Shown here in pieces: positions 10,565-18,599 of a stretch of 64,000 nt of DNA (the stretch's first letter is position 1; every line of letters starts with the position of its first letter). The DNA is from DAOUEX01 sp034430235 (lineage in GTDB: Bacteria > Chloroflexota > Anaerolineae > UBA2200). The position numbers and the translations under genes are program-made. The notes below the pieces were generated by a model that worked only from the letters and a program-made list of their open reading frames with translations, had not been told where the DNA came from and ran no database searches. Location: contig CAYZGO010000020.1 of NCBI GenBank assembly GCA_964478075.1, positions 1 through 64,000 of the forward strand. Reading direction: 5' to 3'.

Positions 10565-10592
10565 TTGCCAAAACAGCCTTTTCAGGTATAAT
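10565..10592 (+). promoter_or_regulatory. tRNA-Val promoter
   Basis: TTGCCA (10565-10570) and a perfect TATAAT (10587-10592) are spaced by 16 bp and end 11 nt before the tRNA 5' end. Confidence 0.75.
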
Positions 10593-10603
10593 CTGCTGTG
10601 CTA

Positions 10604-10677
10604 GGGCAAGTAGCTCAGTTGGTTAGAGCGCCACGTTGACATCGTGGAGGTCGTAGGTTCGAGTCCTATCTTGCCCA
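10604..10677 (+). tRNA. tRNA-Val (anticodon GAC)
   Basis: The acceptor stem GGGCAAG pairs with CTTGCCC. The D arm (GCTC/GAGC), the anticodon stem CCACG/CGTGG with loop TTGACAT (anticodon GAC at 10638-10640) and the T arm with loop TTCGAGT are all intact, and the discriminator is A. The gene is 74 nt and does not encode CCA. Confidence 0.96.
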
Positions 10678-10702
10678 TTGGATTACATGGGCGCAAATCA
10701 GC

Positions 10703-10733
10703 AAGACCGGCCTTCTGGCTGGTCTTTGTCTTT
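10703..10733 (+). terminator. Terminator of tRNA-Val
   Basis: The arms AAGACCGGCC (10703-10712) and GGCTGGTCTT (10717-10726) pair with one mismatch around a TTCT loop. A T-rich tail (TTTGTCTTT) follows, 26 nt after the tRNA. Confidence 0.75.
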
Positions 10734-10756
10734 ATCTGAGTACTGGGGTAGCAAGA

Positions 10757-10849
10757 ATGAACGAATTCGAGCGTGCTAGACAACTGATCCGCCGGTTCAA
10801 GGGGAGTCGCTACGCCTTCGGGTTGAATCATGTGTTGAACGTCCCGTAG
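10757..10849 (+). pseudogene. Remnant of the N-terminus of an iron-containing alcohol dehydrogenase
   Basis: A 30-codon frame (starting MNEFERARQLIRRFKG, then SRYAFGLNHVLNVP) resembles the first residues of Fe-type alcohol dehydrogenases, where a conserved RFKGxxYxFG stretch opens the nucleotide-binding domain. It then stops at TAG 10847 and no continuation of the enzyme follows. It lies straight behind the tRNA-Val terminator. Up to 11129 the rest of the gap has short hairpins (AGCGCCctcAGGCGCT; CCTGCACCTGTG/CACAGGTG words) but no gene. The family match is from memory of the motif. Confidence 0.45.
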
Positions 10850-11129
10850 CGTGGCTGAACTACCGCGCAAGCATGTCCAGGGAATGGAATTCGCCGCTGA
10901 AACTGAAAAGCGCCCTCAGGCGCTCGTGCTGTTAGCTTCAATCGGGTGTCTGCCTGCACCTGTGTCGCAGGCACAGGTGAGGACACCTTTCATGTTCAGG
11001 CGGGGATTTGGATCCTCGACATATCAGCCAGGATTCTATTTGCCTTCAACGTGACGTAGACCCAAGTGCACTAGGGCCTCTAGCATGATTTGCAAATATG
11101 TGGTAGAATAAGATAGTACTCGCAGAGGA

Positions 11130-12779
11130 ATGGGACGCATGGACACGTTGACGCGCCTGAAAAACGTCCCTCTCTTTGCCTCCCTTACTCCCGACAATCT
11201 GACACGGGTGGCGGAGTTAGCGACGAGACGCTCCTATCCAAAAGGCAGCTTTCTGTGCCGACAGAACGAGCGCGGCGAGACGCTTTACGTCATTGACTCT
11301 GGTGAGGCCATCCTGCACCAGACAGACTTGCGAGGCGTGGAGAGGCCAACGGGTTATCTGCGTGAGGGTGATTCCGTCGGCGAAGACACCCTCCTCTTAG
11401 GAGACGCCTACGGCTCTTACGCTCAGGCTACCACTGATGTCGAGGCTCTGTGCATCCGCAAACAGGATTTCGACCGTCTGCTAGAGGAGCACCCACAGAT
11501 CCCGAGGCAACTGACCGTCAGTCGTCTCGTCAAAGAGCGCCTCCACGCACCCACTTTCCCCTGGCAGGGCGAGGACGAGCCCTCATTGCTGCTGCGCAAG
11601 AGACACTGGTTCGTCTTTGTACGTGCCTTGCCTGTCCCTCTCCTCGCCCTGCTGCTGTTAAGCATCACGGTGTGGGCTTTGCGCTGGCTGAACGTTACTA
11701 TGCTACTGCTCGCCAGCATCTTACCAGTCATCAGGGTACTCTGGCTCCTCATAGACTGGCAGAACGACTTTTACCTCGTGACGGCAAAGAGACTCCTCCA
11801 TCGGGAGAAGACTATCTTCATCTATGAGACCTGGGACGAGACTCCATTGGCCAAGATTCAGGACGTCACCATCGTATATGACTTTGTAGGCAGGACACTG
11901 GGCTTCGGTACCATGTACGTCCAGACGGCCAGCACCCGTGGCACCACTGTGCTGGATCATCTGCCAGACCCCGAAGGCATGCAGGAAGTCATCTTCAAGC
12001 AAATTAGATACCTCCAGTCCACGTGTCAGCAGGAAGACCGCGAGGAGATCCGGCAGGAACTCTCGCGGCACTTGGGAAGATCTGAAACCGAAGAGGAACC
12101 ACCCACCCCGCCTCCTCCGCCGCCGGAACAGCCCAGGAAGAGGGTCGGCATTCTGGCCCGTCTTTTGCAGTTGAGGCCGTTATTACGATTGCGCTATGAG
12201 CAGGCCAACCAGGTCACGTGGCGCAAGCACTGGATTTTTCTGATTAGACGGATCTACCTGGCCCTACCTACTGTGCTCTTTCTCACAGCGCTCATCGTCA
12301 TTAGCCTCTATCGTCAGTCTGCTCGATACAGTTCCTCCTTCCTCCTCGCTTTTCTTGTCCTGTGGATAGCAGCCATCGTCTGGCTGTGGTGGGAAGTAGA
12401 TGATTGGGCAAATGACGTTTACATTGTGACTGACCGCTTGATCATAGACGTCGAGAAGAAACCCCTCTTCTTCGCCGAAGAACGCAGACAGGCAACGCTG
12501 GACATGATCCAGAACGTTTCCCTGCGCATTCCAGGCCCTCTGGCTGCTATCCTCAACTATGGAGACGTGTTGATCCAGACAGCGGGACTCCTTGGTGGAT
12601 TCACTTTCGACGGTGTCAGCCACCCTGCAGAAGTACAGCGTGAGATATTCCGCCGGGTCGAAGCGTACACCGAAGCTCAACTACGCCGAGGAAGGGAGCA
12701 GAGGAAAGCCGAACTTTCCACGTGGCTCCAAGTTTATCACGAACTGAACCAGCCAGGAGACTCCCCTGAATCTGTCTAG
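11130..12779 (+). CDS. Cyclic-nucleotide-binding membrane protein with two PH-like domains
   Basis: This 549-residue protein has an N-terminal cNMP-binding-like beta-roll (residues ~8-125, LFASLTPDNLTRVAELATRR, GDSVGEDTLL). A hydrophobic hairpin (~155-210) and a bacterial PH-like domain (DFYLVTAKRLLHREKT to QTASTRGTTVLDHLPDP) follow. After a proline-rich linker (PPTPPPPPPEQP, ~325) the unit repeats: a second hydrophobic hairpin (~370-425) and PH-like domain (DVYIVTDRLIIDVEKKPLFF to FTFDGVSHP). The duplication within one chain is visible. It may sense a nucleotide or lipid signal at the membrane, but the cNMP phosphate-binding cassette is not clearly conserved, so the ligand is open. A second possible start is ATG 11139. 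Confidence 0.8.
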   Translation: MGRMDTLTRLKNVPLFASLTPDNLTRVAELATRRSYPKGSFLCRQNERGETLYVIDSGEAILHQTDLRGVERPTGYLREGDSVGEDTLLLGDAYGSYAQATTDVEALCIRKQDFDRLLEEHPQIPRQLTVSRLVKERLHAPTFPWQGEDEPSLLLRKRHWFVFVRALPVPLLALLLLSITVWALRWLNVTMLLLASILPVIRVLWLLIDWQNDFYLVTAKRLLHREKTIFIYETWDETPLAKIQDVTIVYDFVGRTLGFGTMYVQTASTRGTTVLDHLPDPEGMQEVIFKQIRYLQSTCQQEDREEIRQELSRHLGRSETEEEPPTPPPPPPEQPRKRVGILARLLQLRPLLRLRYEQANQVTWRKHWIFLIRRIYLALPTVLFLTALIVISLYRQSARYSSSFLLAFLVLWIAAIVWLWWEVDDWANDVYIVTDRLIIDVEKKPLFFAEERRQATLDMIQNVSLRIPGPLAAILNYGDVLIQTAGLLGGFTFDGVSHPAEVQREIFRRVEAYTEAQLRRGREQRKAELSTWLQVYHELNQPGDSPESV

Positions 12780-12961
12780 ACAGTTGCTGTGTTTATGTCA
12801 TAATCCTATGTGCCATCTTTGAAACGGTTTGGGCTCGAGCAAACTTTCAGACAGCCTTGCACACTGATACGAAAGGTGGTGATCACTCAAACATCTGATT
12901 CTGAGGCTCTGGACGGGATGATTTGTGCCATAGGGCACTAAACGAGTTCAAGGAGGAGAGC

Positions 12962-14215
12962 ATGTTGAGAAACAGGAAGCTTTGGGCGACAATGATTGTC
13001 GCACTAGCGGTAGCAGTGGTGCTATCGGCCTGCGCCCCGGCGCCAACCCCGATACCCGGAGCTGCACCGGAGGTCACCCGGCTGGTAGAAGTCACCCGCG
13101 AGGTCCCAGCCCCTGAGAGCAAACTCAAGGCTGGCTGGATCTACGTCGGCCCCATCGGTGACTATGGCTGGACCCACGCTCACGAGCAAGGCCGCCTCTA
13201 CGTGCAAAGCAAATTCCCCTGGCTGGAGGGCGATGTGATCGCCGAGGCTGTGCCCGAAGCAGATGTGGAGCGATTCCTGGACCGGTTCGTGGTGGAAGAG
13301 AAATGCGACGTGGTTTTCACGACCAGCTTTGGGTTCATGGATGGCACCATCGCCGCTGCTGAGAAGTACCCGGACAAGATATTCTTCCACTGCTCCGGTT
13401 TCATGCGGGCACCTAACTTGGGCAACTATATGGCTGACTTTTATCAGTTGTACTACTTGAATGGCCTGATGGCTGGCGCGCTGACCAAGACTGGAAAAGT
13501 CGGCTATGTGGCGGCCCAGCCGATTCCCGAAGTGGTGCGGCACATTAATGCCTTTACCCTGGGTGTCCGGGAGGTCAATCCGGAGGCCACGATGGATGTG
13601 CGCTGGCTGTTCGCCTGGTACGACCCGGCCAAAGCCCGCGAGGCAGCGGAGGCTCTGATCGCCACTGGCGTTGACGTGCTGGCCTTCACCGAGGACTCCC
13701 CCACAGTGCTTCAGGTGGGCCAGGAGTACATGGAGAAGGGCCAGCCGGTGTACACTTTCAGCCACTATAGCCCCATGGAGGAGTTCGGCCCTGATTCTTG
13801 CGTGAGCGGCCAATTGGTGGACTGGGGCATCCTCTACGAGGACATGCTGACGAAGGTCTATCTGGGTGTCTACGACAACACAAACCTGGGGGATGTGGAC
13901 TACTGGTGGCTGATGCGCGAGAAGGGGGCCATATTGGGCGGCTCGTTCGAGCACACCATCAATCCCAAGTTCGTGGACGCGCTCAAGGCAGTGAAGGTCA
14001 CCGACCCTCTACTTGGTGAATTGAACGTATATGACCTGGTGATGAAACGCATTGAGCAGATGACTGACCCAGCGATGCTGTTCGACCCCTTCACTGGCCC
14101 GATCAAGGACCAGGCCGGGGTGGAGCGGCTCAAGGCTGGTCAGCGCGCCACCTACGGCGAACTGCTGACCATTGATTGGTTCGTCGAGGGTAACATCGGC
14201 ACCGTTCCACGCTAA
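12962..14215 (+). CDS. BMP-family substrate-binding lipoprotein of a nucleoside ABC importer
   Basis: This 417-residue lipoprotein has a signal peptide with lipobox (VLSAC) and a PnrA/BmpA-type periplasmic-binding fold (GPIGDYGWTHAHEQGR near the start of the mature protein). These proteins bind purine or other nucleosides and deliver them to YufOPQ-type permeases. The open frame starts at 12923, but AAGGAGGAGAG directly before ATG 12962 fixes the start. It is followed by the ATPase and two permeases, so the full importer (binding protein, ATPase, permease, permease) is present. Confidence 0.92.
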   Translation: MLRNRKLWATMIVALAVAVVLSACAPAPTPIPGAAPEVTRLVEVTREVPAPESKLKAGWIYVGPIGDYGWTHAHEQGRLYVQSKFPWLEGDVIAEAVPEADVERFLDRFVVEEKCDVVFTTSFGFMDGTIAAAEKYPDKIFFHCSGFMRAPNLGNYMADFYQLYYLNGLMAGALTKTGKVGYVAAQPIPEVVRHINAFTLGVREVNPEATMDVRWLFAWYDPAKAREAAEALIATGVDVLAFTEDSPTVLQVGQEYMEKGQPVYTFSHYSPMEEFGPDSCVSGQLVDWGILYEDMLTKVYLGVYDNTNLGDVDYWWLMREKGAILGGSFEHTINPKFVDALKAVKVTDPLLGELNVYDLVMKRIEQMTDPAMLFDPFTGPIKDQAGVERLKAGQRATYGELLTIDWFVEGNIGTVPR

Positions 14216-14314
14216 CCGTGGATGTCTGCTGCCAGACAGTTGAAGATTACAAAGCAGGGGGCACCTGGCAAGTGTCCCCTGCGGCATCTCTGATATGCAA
14301 AAAGGAGTCTTGAC

Positions 14315-15853
14315 GTGCTCAATGAGCCAGCAATGGACATCGCGGTGGCGATGCACAGCATTGTCAAGCGCTTCCCTGGTGCGCTGGCCAATGACCACAT
14401 TTCCTTCGAGGCGCGTGTCGGCGAGATTCACGCCTTGCTGGGAGAAAACGGGGCCGGCAAGACCACCCTGATGAATATCCTATACGGCATCTATCATCCT
14501 GACGAAGGCGAGATCTATGTGAAAGGACGTCGGGTGACAATCCGTTCGCCCCGTGATGCCATAAGTTTGGGCATCGGGATGGTTCACCAGCATTGTCGGT
14601 TGGTGCCCACCCACACGGTAGCAGAGAACGTAGTGCTGGGACTGCCTGGAGACTTCCTTTTCCCCGACCGGGCTGCCCGGCGCAGGCTTGAAGAGTTCTC
14701 CAAGAAATATGGCCTCAGCGTCGACCCTGACGCGCGCATCTGGCAGTTGTCAGCCGGTGAGCAACAGCGAGTAGAGATCATCAAGGCACTTTACCGTGGC
14801 GCTGAAATCCTGATCCTGGACGAACCTACCTCCATGCTCACCCCCAGCGAGATTGATGAGCTGATGGGTGTCATTCGTCGCATGGCGGCCGAAGGGCACA
14901 CGGTCATTTTCATTACCCATAAACTAGACGAGGTCTTCGCCATGAGTGACCGAGTGACCGTGTTGCGCCAGGGAAGAGTGGTAGCCACGCAGGGAACTGC
15001 CGACACGGATAAGCCTGGCCTTGCTCGACTGATGGTTGGACGCGAGGTCGTTTTCCGCCTGGAGAAAAAGCCGGCCCAAGCAGGCCAGGCGGTGCTCCGG
15101 GTGAAGGGCCTGCATGTATTGAATGACAGGGCTTTGCCAGCCGTCCAGAACGTTTCTTTCACCGTCTCGGCGGGCGAGATCTTGGGTATTGCGGGGGTAG
15201 CTGGCAACGGCCAGCGCGAATTGGTCGAAGCCCTGGTAGGCCTGCGCCCGAGCACGCAGGGCTCCGCCTTTGTTAAAGGACAGGACGTGACCAATCAGCC
15301 GCCGCGTGCTCTGATCGAACAAGGCGTCTGCTACGTCCCTGGCGAGCGCCTGGTTGGCCTGGTCCCTGGCCTGAGTGTGGCTGAGAATCTCATCCTGAAG
15401 GATTATTGCCACGCGCCTTTCAGCCAAGGGGCATTTCTCAATCACGCCGCCATCAGCGCACATGCGGACCGCCTAATCGCCCAGTATTCAGTGACGACCC
15501 CCAGTCAAGACACGCCGGTCAAACTGCTCTCCGGCGGCAACATTCAACGGGTGATTCTGGCCCGCGAAACGTCCCACGCTCCGATCTTGCTGATCGCAGC
15601 GCATCCCACCAGTGGCTTGGACGTAGGTGCCACTGAGCACATCCGCCAACTTCTCCTGGCACAACGCGACCAGGGGACAGCAGTGCTGCTAGTTTCCGAG
15701 GATCTGGAAGAAGTGCTGCAACTCAGCGAGCGTATTGCCGTGATGTTCGAGGGGCGAATCATGGGAATCATGTCGGCCAGCCAAGCTGATCTGGGGACGA
15801 TCGGTATGATGATGGCTGGCGCGCAAGAAACGTCTGTCTCGGAGGCAGCGTGA
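14315..15853 (+). CDS. Nucleoside ABC importer, double ATP-binding protein (YufO/NupO-like)
   Basis: This 512-residue protein contains two ABC cassettes. The first is complete: Walker A GENGAGKTTL, signature LSAGEQQRVE, Walker B ILILDEPTS. The second is degenerate, as usual in the family: GVAGNGQRELVEAL in place of a P-loop, LLSGGNIQRVILARE, and LLIAAHPTSGLDVG where the Walker B Asp-Glu is replaced. It starts at GTG 14315 behind AAAAGGAGT. The stop overlaps the next start by 4 nt, showing translational coupling with the permease. Confidence 0.93.
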   Translation: MLNEPAMDIAVAMHSIVKRFPGALANDHISFEARVGEIHALLGENGAGKTTLMNILYGIYHPDEGEIYVKGRRVTIRSPRDAISLGIGMVHQHCRLVPTHTVAENVVLGLPGDFLFPDRAARRRLEEFSKKYGLSVDPDARIWQLSAGEQQRVEIIKALYRGAEILILDEPTSMLTPSEIDELMGVIRRMAAEGHTVIFITHKLDEVFAMSDRVTVLRQGRVVATQGTADTDKPGLARLMVGREVVFRLEKKPAQAGQAVLRVKGLHVLNDRALPAVQNVSFTVSAGEILGIAGVAGNGQRELVEALVGLRPSTQGSAFVKGQDVTNQPPRALIEQGVCYVPGERLVGLVPGLSVAENLILKDYCHAPFSQGAFLNHAAISAHADRLIAQYSVTTPSQDTPVKLLSGGNIQRVILARETSHAPILLIAAHPTSGLDVGATEHIRQLLLAQRDQGTAVLLVSEDLEEVLQLSERIAVMFEGRIMGIMSASQADLGTIGMMMAGAQETSVSEAA

Positions 15854-16938
15854 GAGGCTGGCTACGTCTCAGGGTTGAAAAGCGATTGGCTGTGCCTCGC
15901 TGGTTGGAATTTCTGACACCAGTTCTCTCCCTTTTGCTGGCCCTAGTGGTCATTGCTGTGCTCTTTCGCGCCCTGGGCGTTGACCCAATCGTGGCCTACC
16001 AACGCATCTTCCGCGGGGCATTCGGCAGCCTGTACGGACTTTCTGAGACCACAGTCAAGGCCATTCCACTGATGCTGGTAGGGCTAGGACTAACCATAGC
16101 CTTCCGGGCCCAGGTGTACAACATCGGTGCGGAAGGACAATTGCTCGTGGGCGCCACATGCGCGACTGGCCTGGCCCTGGCCTGCCCTGACCTGCCAGCC
16201 TGGGCCCTCCTGCCCGGGATGTTCTTGATCGGTTTCCTCGGGGGTGCGCTGTGGGCTTTGGTTCCCGCTCTGCTTAAGGCGCGCTTCAGAGTGGACGAAG
16301 TGCTCAGCAGTCTTATGATGGTGTACATCGCCAGCGAGTTAGTGAACTACCTGGTGTATGGGCCGTGGAAGGGAGCCAGCGAAAGGGGATTCCCTTACAC
16401 GGACAAGTTCTCGCCCTCGGCTCAACTCCCGCGTCTGTTCCGCACGCGGATCCACTACCCCACCCTCGTCCTGGCCGTGGTGCTGGCGGTACTGGCGTAC
16501 CTGTTGATTCACCGAACAAAGTGGGGATTCGAAATCCGTGTTACTGGCGAGAATCCCGAGGCAGCACGCTATGCTGGCATGAACTACCTCAAGACGGTGC
16601 TCTTGGTTATGCTGCTCAGCGGAGGATTGGCCGGGCTGGCGGGGGTAGGCGAGGTCGCCGGCATCCACCATCGCTTGCGCTATCCACAGGGCATTTCGCC
16701 TGGGTATGGCTTTACGGCCATCATCGTCGCCTGGTTGGCCCGCCTCAACCCGCTGGCCGTCATCGTGACGGCAATCCTGCTCGGCGGTCTGCTCGTGGGC
16801 GGAGATGCCATCCAGGTAGCGCTCGGGCTGCCGGTGGCCACCATCTACATCTTCAACGGCGTGATCCTGCTGTTCGTGCTTGGGGGTGACCTGTTCACTC
16901 GCTATCAAATCCGTTTGGAATGGAGGCGTAAAGCGTGA
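15850..16938 (+). CDS. Nucleoside ABC importer permease (YufP/NupP-like)
   Basis: This 362-residue integral membrane protein of the BPD_transp_2 family has about eight to ten hydrophobic segments. The conserved stretch IAFRAQVYNIGAEGQL is typical of YufP/BmpC permeases. It starts at GTG 15850, overlapping the ATPase stop by 4 nt, and ends overlapping the second permease by 4 nt. Confidence 0.93.
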   Translation: MRGWLRLRVEKRLAVPRWLEFLTPVLSLLLALVVIAVLFRALGVDPIVAYQRIFRGAFGSLYGLSETTVKAIPLMLVGLGLTIAFRAQVYNIGAEGQLLVGATCATGLALACPDLPAWALLPGMFLIGFLGGALWALVPALLKARFRVDEVLSSLMMVYIASELVNYLVYGPWKGASERGFPYTDKFSPSAQLPRLFRTRIHYPTLVLAVVLAVLAYLLIHRTKWGFEIRVTGENPEAARYAGMNYLKTVLLVMLLSGGLAGLAGVGEVAGIHHRLRYPQGISPGYGFTAIIVAWLARLNPLAVIVTAILLGGLLVGGDAIQVALGLPVATIYIFNGVILLFVLGGDLFTRYQIRLEWRRKA

Positions 16939-17861
16939 TGTGGGACTTTGTTCTTTCAGCACTGAGAGCCGCCATCCCGGCTGGAACCCCACTGCTTTAT
17001 GGCACCCTGGGTGAGGTCACCGCCGAACGATCCGGAGTATTAAATCTGGGTGTGGAAGGGATGATGATTGTCGGGGCCGCGACCGCCTTCGGAGTCACGC
17101 ACAGCACGGGCAATATCTGGCTAGGTGTGGCCGCGGCAGCACTGGCGGGAGGTCTATTGGCCCTAGTGCATGCCTTCGCCAGCATCACGCTGCGCGTCAA
17201 TCAGGTGGTCTCAGGTCTGGCCTTGACGATGCTGGGGTTGGGTCTGAGCGGCCTGCTGGGCAAACGGTACATCGGCACGCCGCCCCGCACGCGGTTCGCG
17301 CCCCTGGCTGTACCAGGGTTGAGTGACCTACCAATCATCGGGCCGCTGTTCTTTCGCTACGATCCCCTTGTCTACCTGGCCATCATTATGGTGCCAGTGC
17401 TCTGGTTCATCATGTACAAAACCCGCTGGGGCGTTACCCTGCGCTCGGTGGGCGAGAGTCCGGCCACCGCTGACACATTAGGTGTCAATATCTTTCGAGT
17501 GCGTTACCTGGCACTCTTCTTTGGCGGTCTGATGGCTGGCGTGGGTGGGGCCTACCTTTCGGTCGTCTATACAACTGCCTGGATTGAGGGTATGACCGCC
17601 GGCGCCGGCTGGATCGTCATTGCCCTGACCATCTTTGCCATGTGGGATCCGGTGCGCGCCCTGCTGGGGGCCTACCTGTTCGGCGGCGTGCGCGTCTTGC
17701 AGTACCGGCTTCAGCCCCTGGGTATTTCGCCCAACCTGCTCAATATGCTGCCGTTCGCCTTCACCATTCTGACCTTGCTGCTCAGCGCTGGCGAAGCGAT
17801 GCGCAAGCGGATCGGGGCCCCGGCGGCGCTGATGCAGCCGTATGCAAGGGAGGAACGCTAG
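16935..17861 (+). CDS. Nucleoside ABC importer permease (YufQ/NupQ-like)
   Basis: This 308-residue BPD_transp_2 permease is the second membrane subunit. LYGTLGEVTAERSGVLNLGVEGMM is the classic YufQ-type N-terminal motif, and GVTLRSVGESPATADTLGVN is the conserved cytoplasmic loop. The start is GTG 16935 or the adjacent ATG 16938. It is last in the importer operon; a 6-bp hairpin (CGTGCC/GGCACG, 17883-17900) without a T-tract follows. Confidence 0.93.
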   Translation: MMWDFVLSALRAAIPAGTPLLYGTLGEVTAERSGVLNLGVEGMMIVGAATAFGVTHSTGNIWLGVAAAALAGGLLALVHAFASITLRVNQVVSGLALTMLGLGLSGLLGKRYIGTPPRTRFAPLAVPGLSDLPIIGPLFFRYDPLVYLAIIMVPVLWFIMYKTRWGVTLRSVGESPATADTLGVNIFRVRYLALFFGGLMAGVGGAYLSVVYTTAWIEGMTAGAGWIVIALTIFAMWDPVRALLGAYLFGGVRVLQYRLQPLGISPNLLNMLPFAFTILTLLLSAGEAMRKRIGAPAALMQPYAREER

Positions 17862-18007
17862 CTTCCTGACCGGGACTCGGTGCGTGCCTGACTTGGCACG
17901 ATCCCTCCGGAGGCACTTATCTTGCAGCTTACGGATGTACGCTTACAATGCATTGAGAGAATCGTTGGTATCGGCCGCACACCCGTCTGGCGTGTGAAGT
18001 CCATGAC

Positions 18008-18035
18008 TTGACTATACAAAACGGCTCGGTATGGT
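18008..18035 (+). promoter_or_regulatory. Promoter of the MNT/HEPN pair (leaderless type)
   Basis: TTGACT (18008-18013) and TATGGT (18030-18035) are spaced by 16 bp. The ATG of the MNT gene begins 7 nt after the -10 box, so the mRNA would start at or beside the start codon. There is no good ribosome binding site. Confidence 0.5.
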
Positions 18036-18041
18036 CTGGAA

Positions 18042-18365
18042 ATGCGAATCCTAACGAAACGGAACATTGACATACCCGAAGAGCAAGTTGCTGACTTTTG
18101 CCGACGTTGGCACATCAGCGAGTTCGCTCTATTTGGGTCGGTGCTGCGTGACGATTTTGACCCAGATAGCGATGTGGACATACTGGTTGCATTTGCGCCA
18201 GGAGCCGATTGGAGCTTGCTCGATCATTTGCGCATGGAACAGGAATTGGCAGATTTACTAGGCCGCAAAATTGACCTCCTCAGTAAGCGAGCAGTTGAAC
18301 GGAGCCATAATTGGATACGTCGCCAGGAAATACTAGACACCGCCGAGGTCATTTATGCCTCGTGA
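18042..18365 (+). CDS. MNT-type nucleotidyltransferase antitoxin
   Basis: This 107-residue minimal nucleotidyltransferase has the Pol-beta-superfamily active site GSVLRDDFDPDSDVDIL (G-S followed by D-x-D), with the length of the MNT antitoxins that pair with HEPN ribonuclease toxins. In the HEPN/MNT module such proteins can modify and silence the toxin by AMP transfer. The HEPN gene overlaps its 3' end by 11 nt, the usual order and spacing, but that partner is truncated here. Confidence 0.88.
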   Translation: MRILTKRNIDIPEEQVADFCRRWHISEFALFGSVLRDDFDPDSDVDILVAFAPGADWSLLDHLRMEQELADLLGRKIDLLSKRAVERSHNWIRRQEILDTAEVIYAS

Positions 18366-18534
18366 TGAGACAATCCTTTTGGATATTGCCCGAGCGGCCC
18401 GTTTGGTTCTTGAATTCAAGCAGGGCATCGGTAAGGCAGCCTTCCTCAAGGACATCAAAACAGCGATGTATCCCCGAGAGAGGGGAGCAAAACAGCAGCG
18501 CGGAACATCAACCCAGTCTCGCAGCGTCGCATGA
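18355..18534 (+). pseudogene. Truncated HEPN-family toxin (DUF86-like)
   Basis: The first ~35 residues (MPRDETILLDIARAARLVLE, then FKQGIGKAAFLKDIKT) match the N-terminal helix of DUF86/HepT-type HEPN toxins (x-R-D-x-x-L-L-D-I-x-x-A-A). The frame then passes into unrelated sequence (AMYPRERGAKQQRGTS) and stops at codon 60. The R-x4-6-H catalytic motif and second half of the ~110-residue family are missing. The change begins about where KTQxAV would be expected, so a deletion or rearrangement is likely. The gene overlaps the antitoxin gene by 11 nt. Confidence 0.7.
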
Positions 18535-18572
18535 AAGAAACCCGCCTTCTCTTACCAGAAGAGGGGTTTCTT
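18535..18572 (-). terminator. Terminator hairpin between HEPN remnant and DUF4349 gene
   Basis: AAGAAACCC (18535-18543) pairs with GGGTTTCTT (18564-18572), and an inner CTTCTC/GAAGAG pairing extends the stem. On the minus strand TTTCTTTCAT follows, which suits the DUF4349 gene; it could also act on the plus strand. Confidence 0.6.
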
Positions 18573-18599
18573 GGGTCCCTTGCTGCCTGCTGCTCGTGA

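Noticed and set aside
12781..12961. Purine-riboswitch-like words (CATAATCCTATG, GGTTTGGG) upstream of the nucleoside-binding lipoprotein gene
   Set aside because: The loop-loop and P1-P3 pairings of the purine riboswitch cannot be formed and the spacing between the words is wrong.
12923..12961. Longer start for the nucleoside-binding protein
   Set aside because: The extension would place residues before the signal peptide; AAGGAGGAGAG sits exactly before the later ATG.
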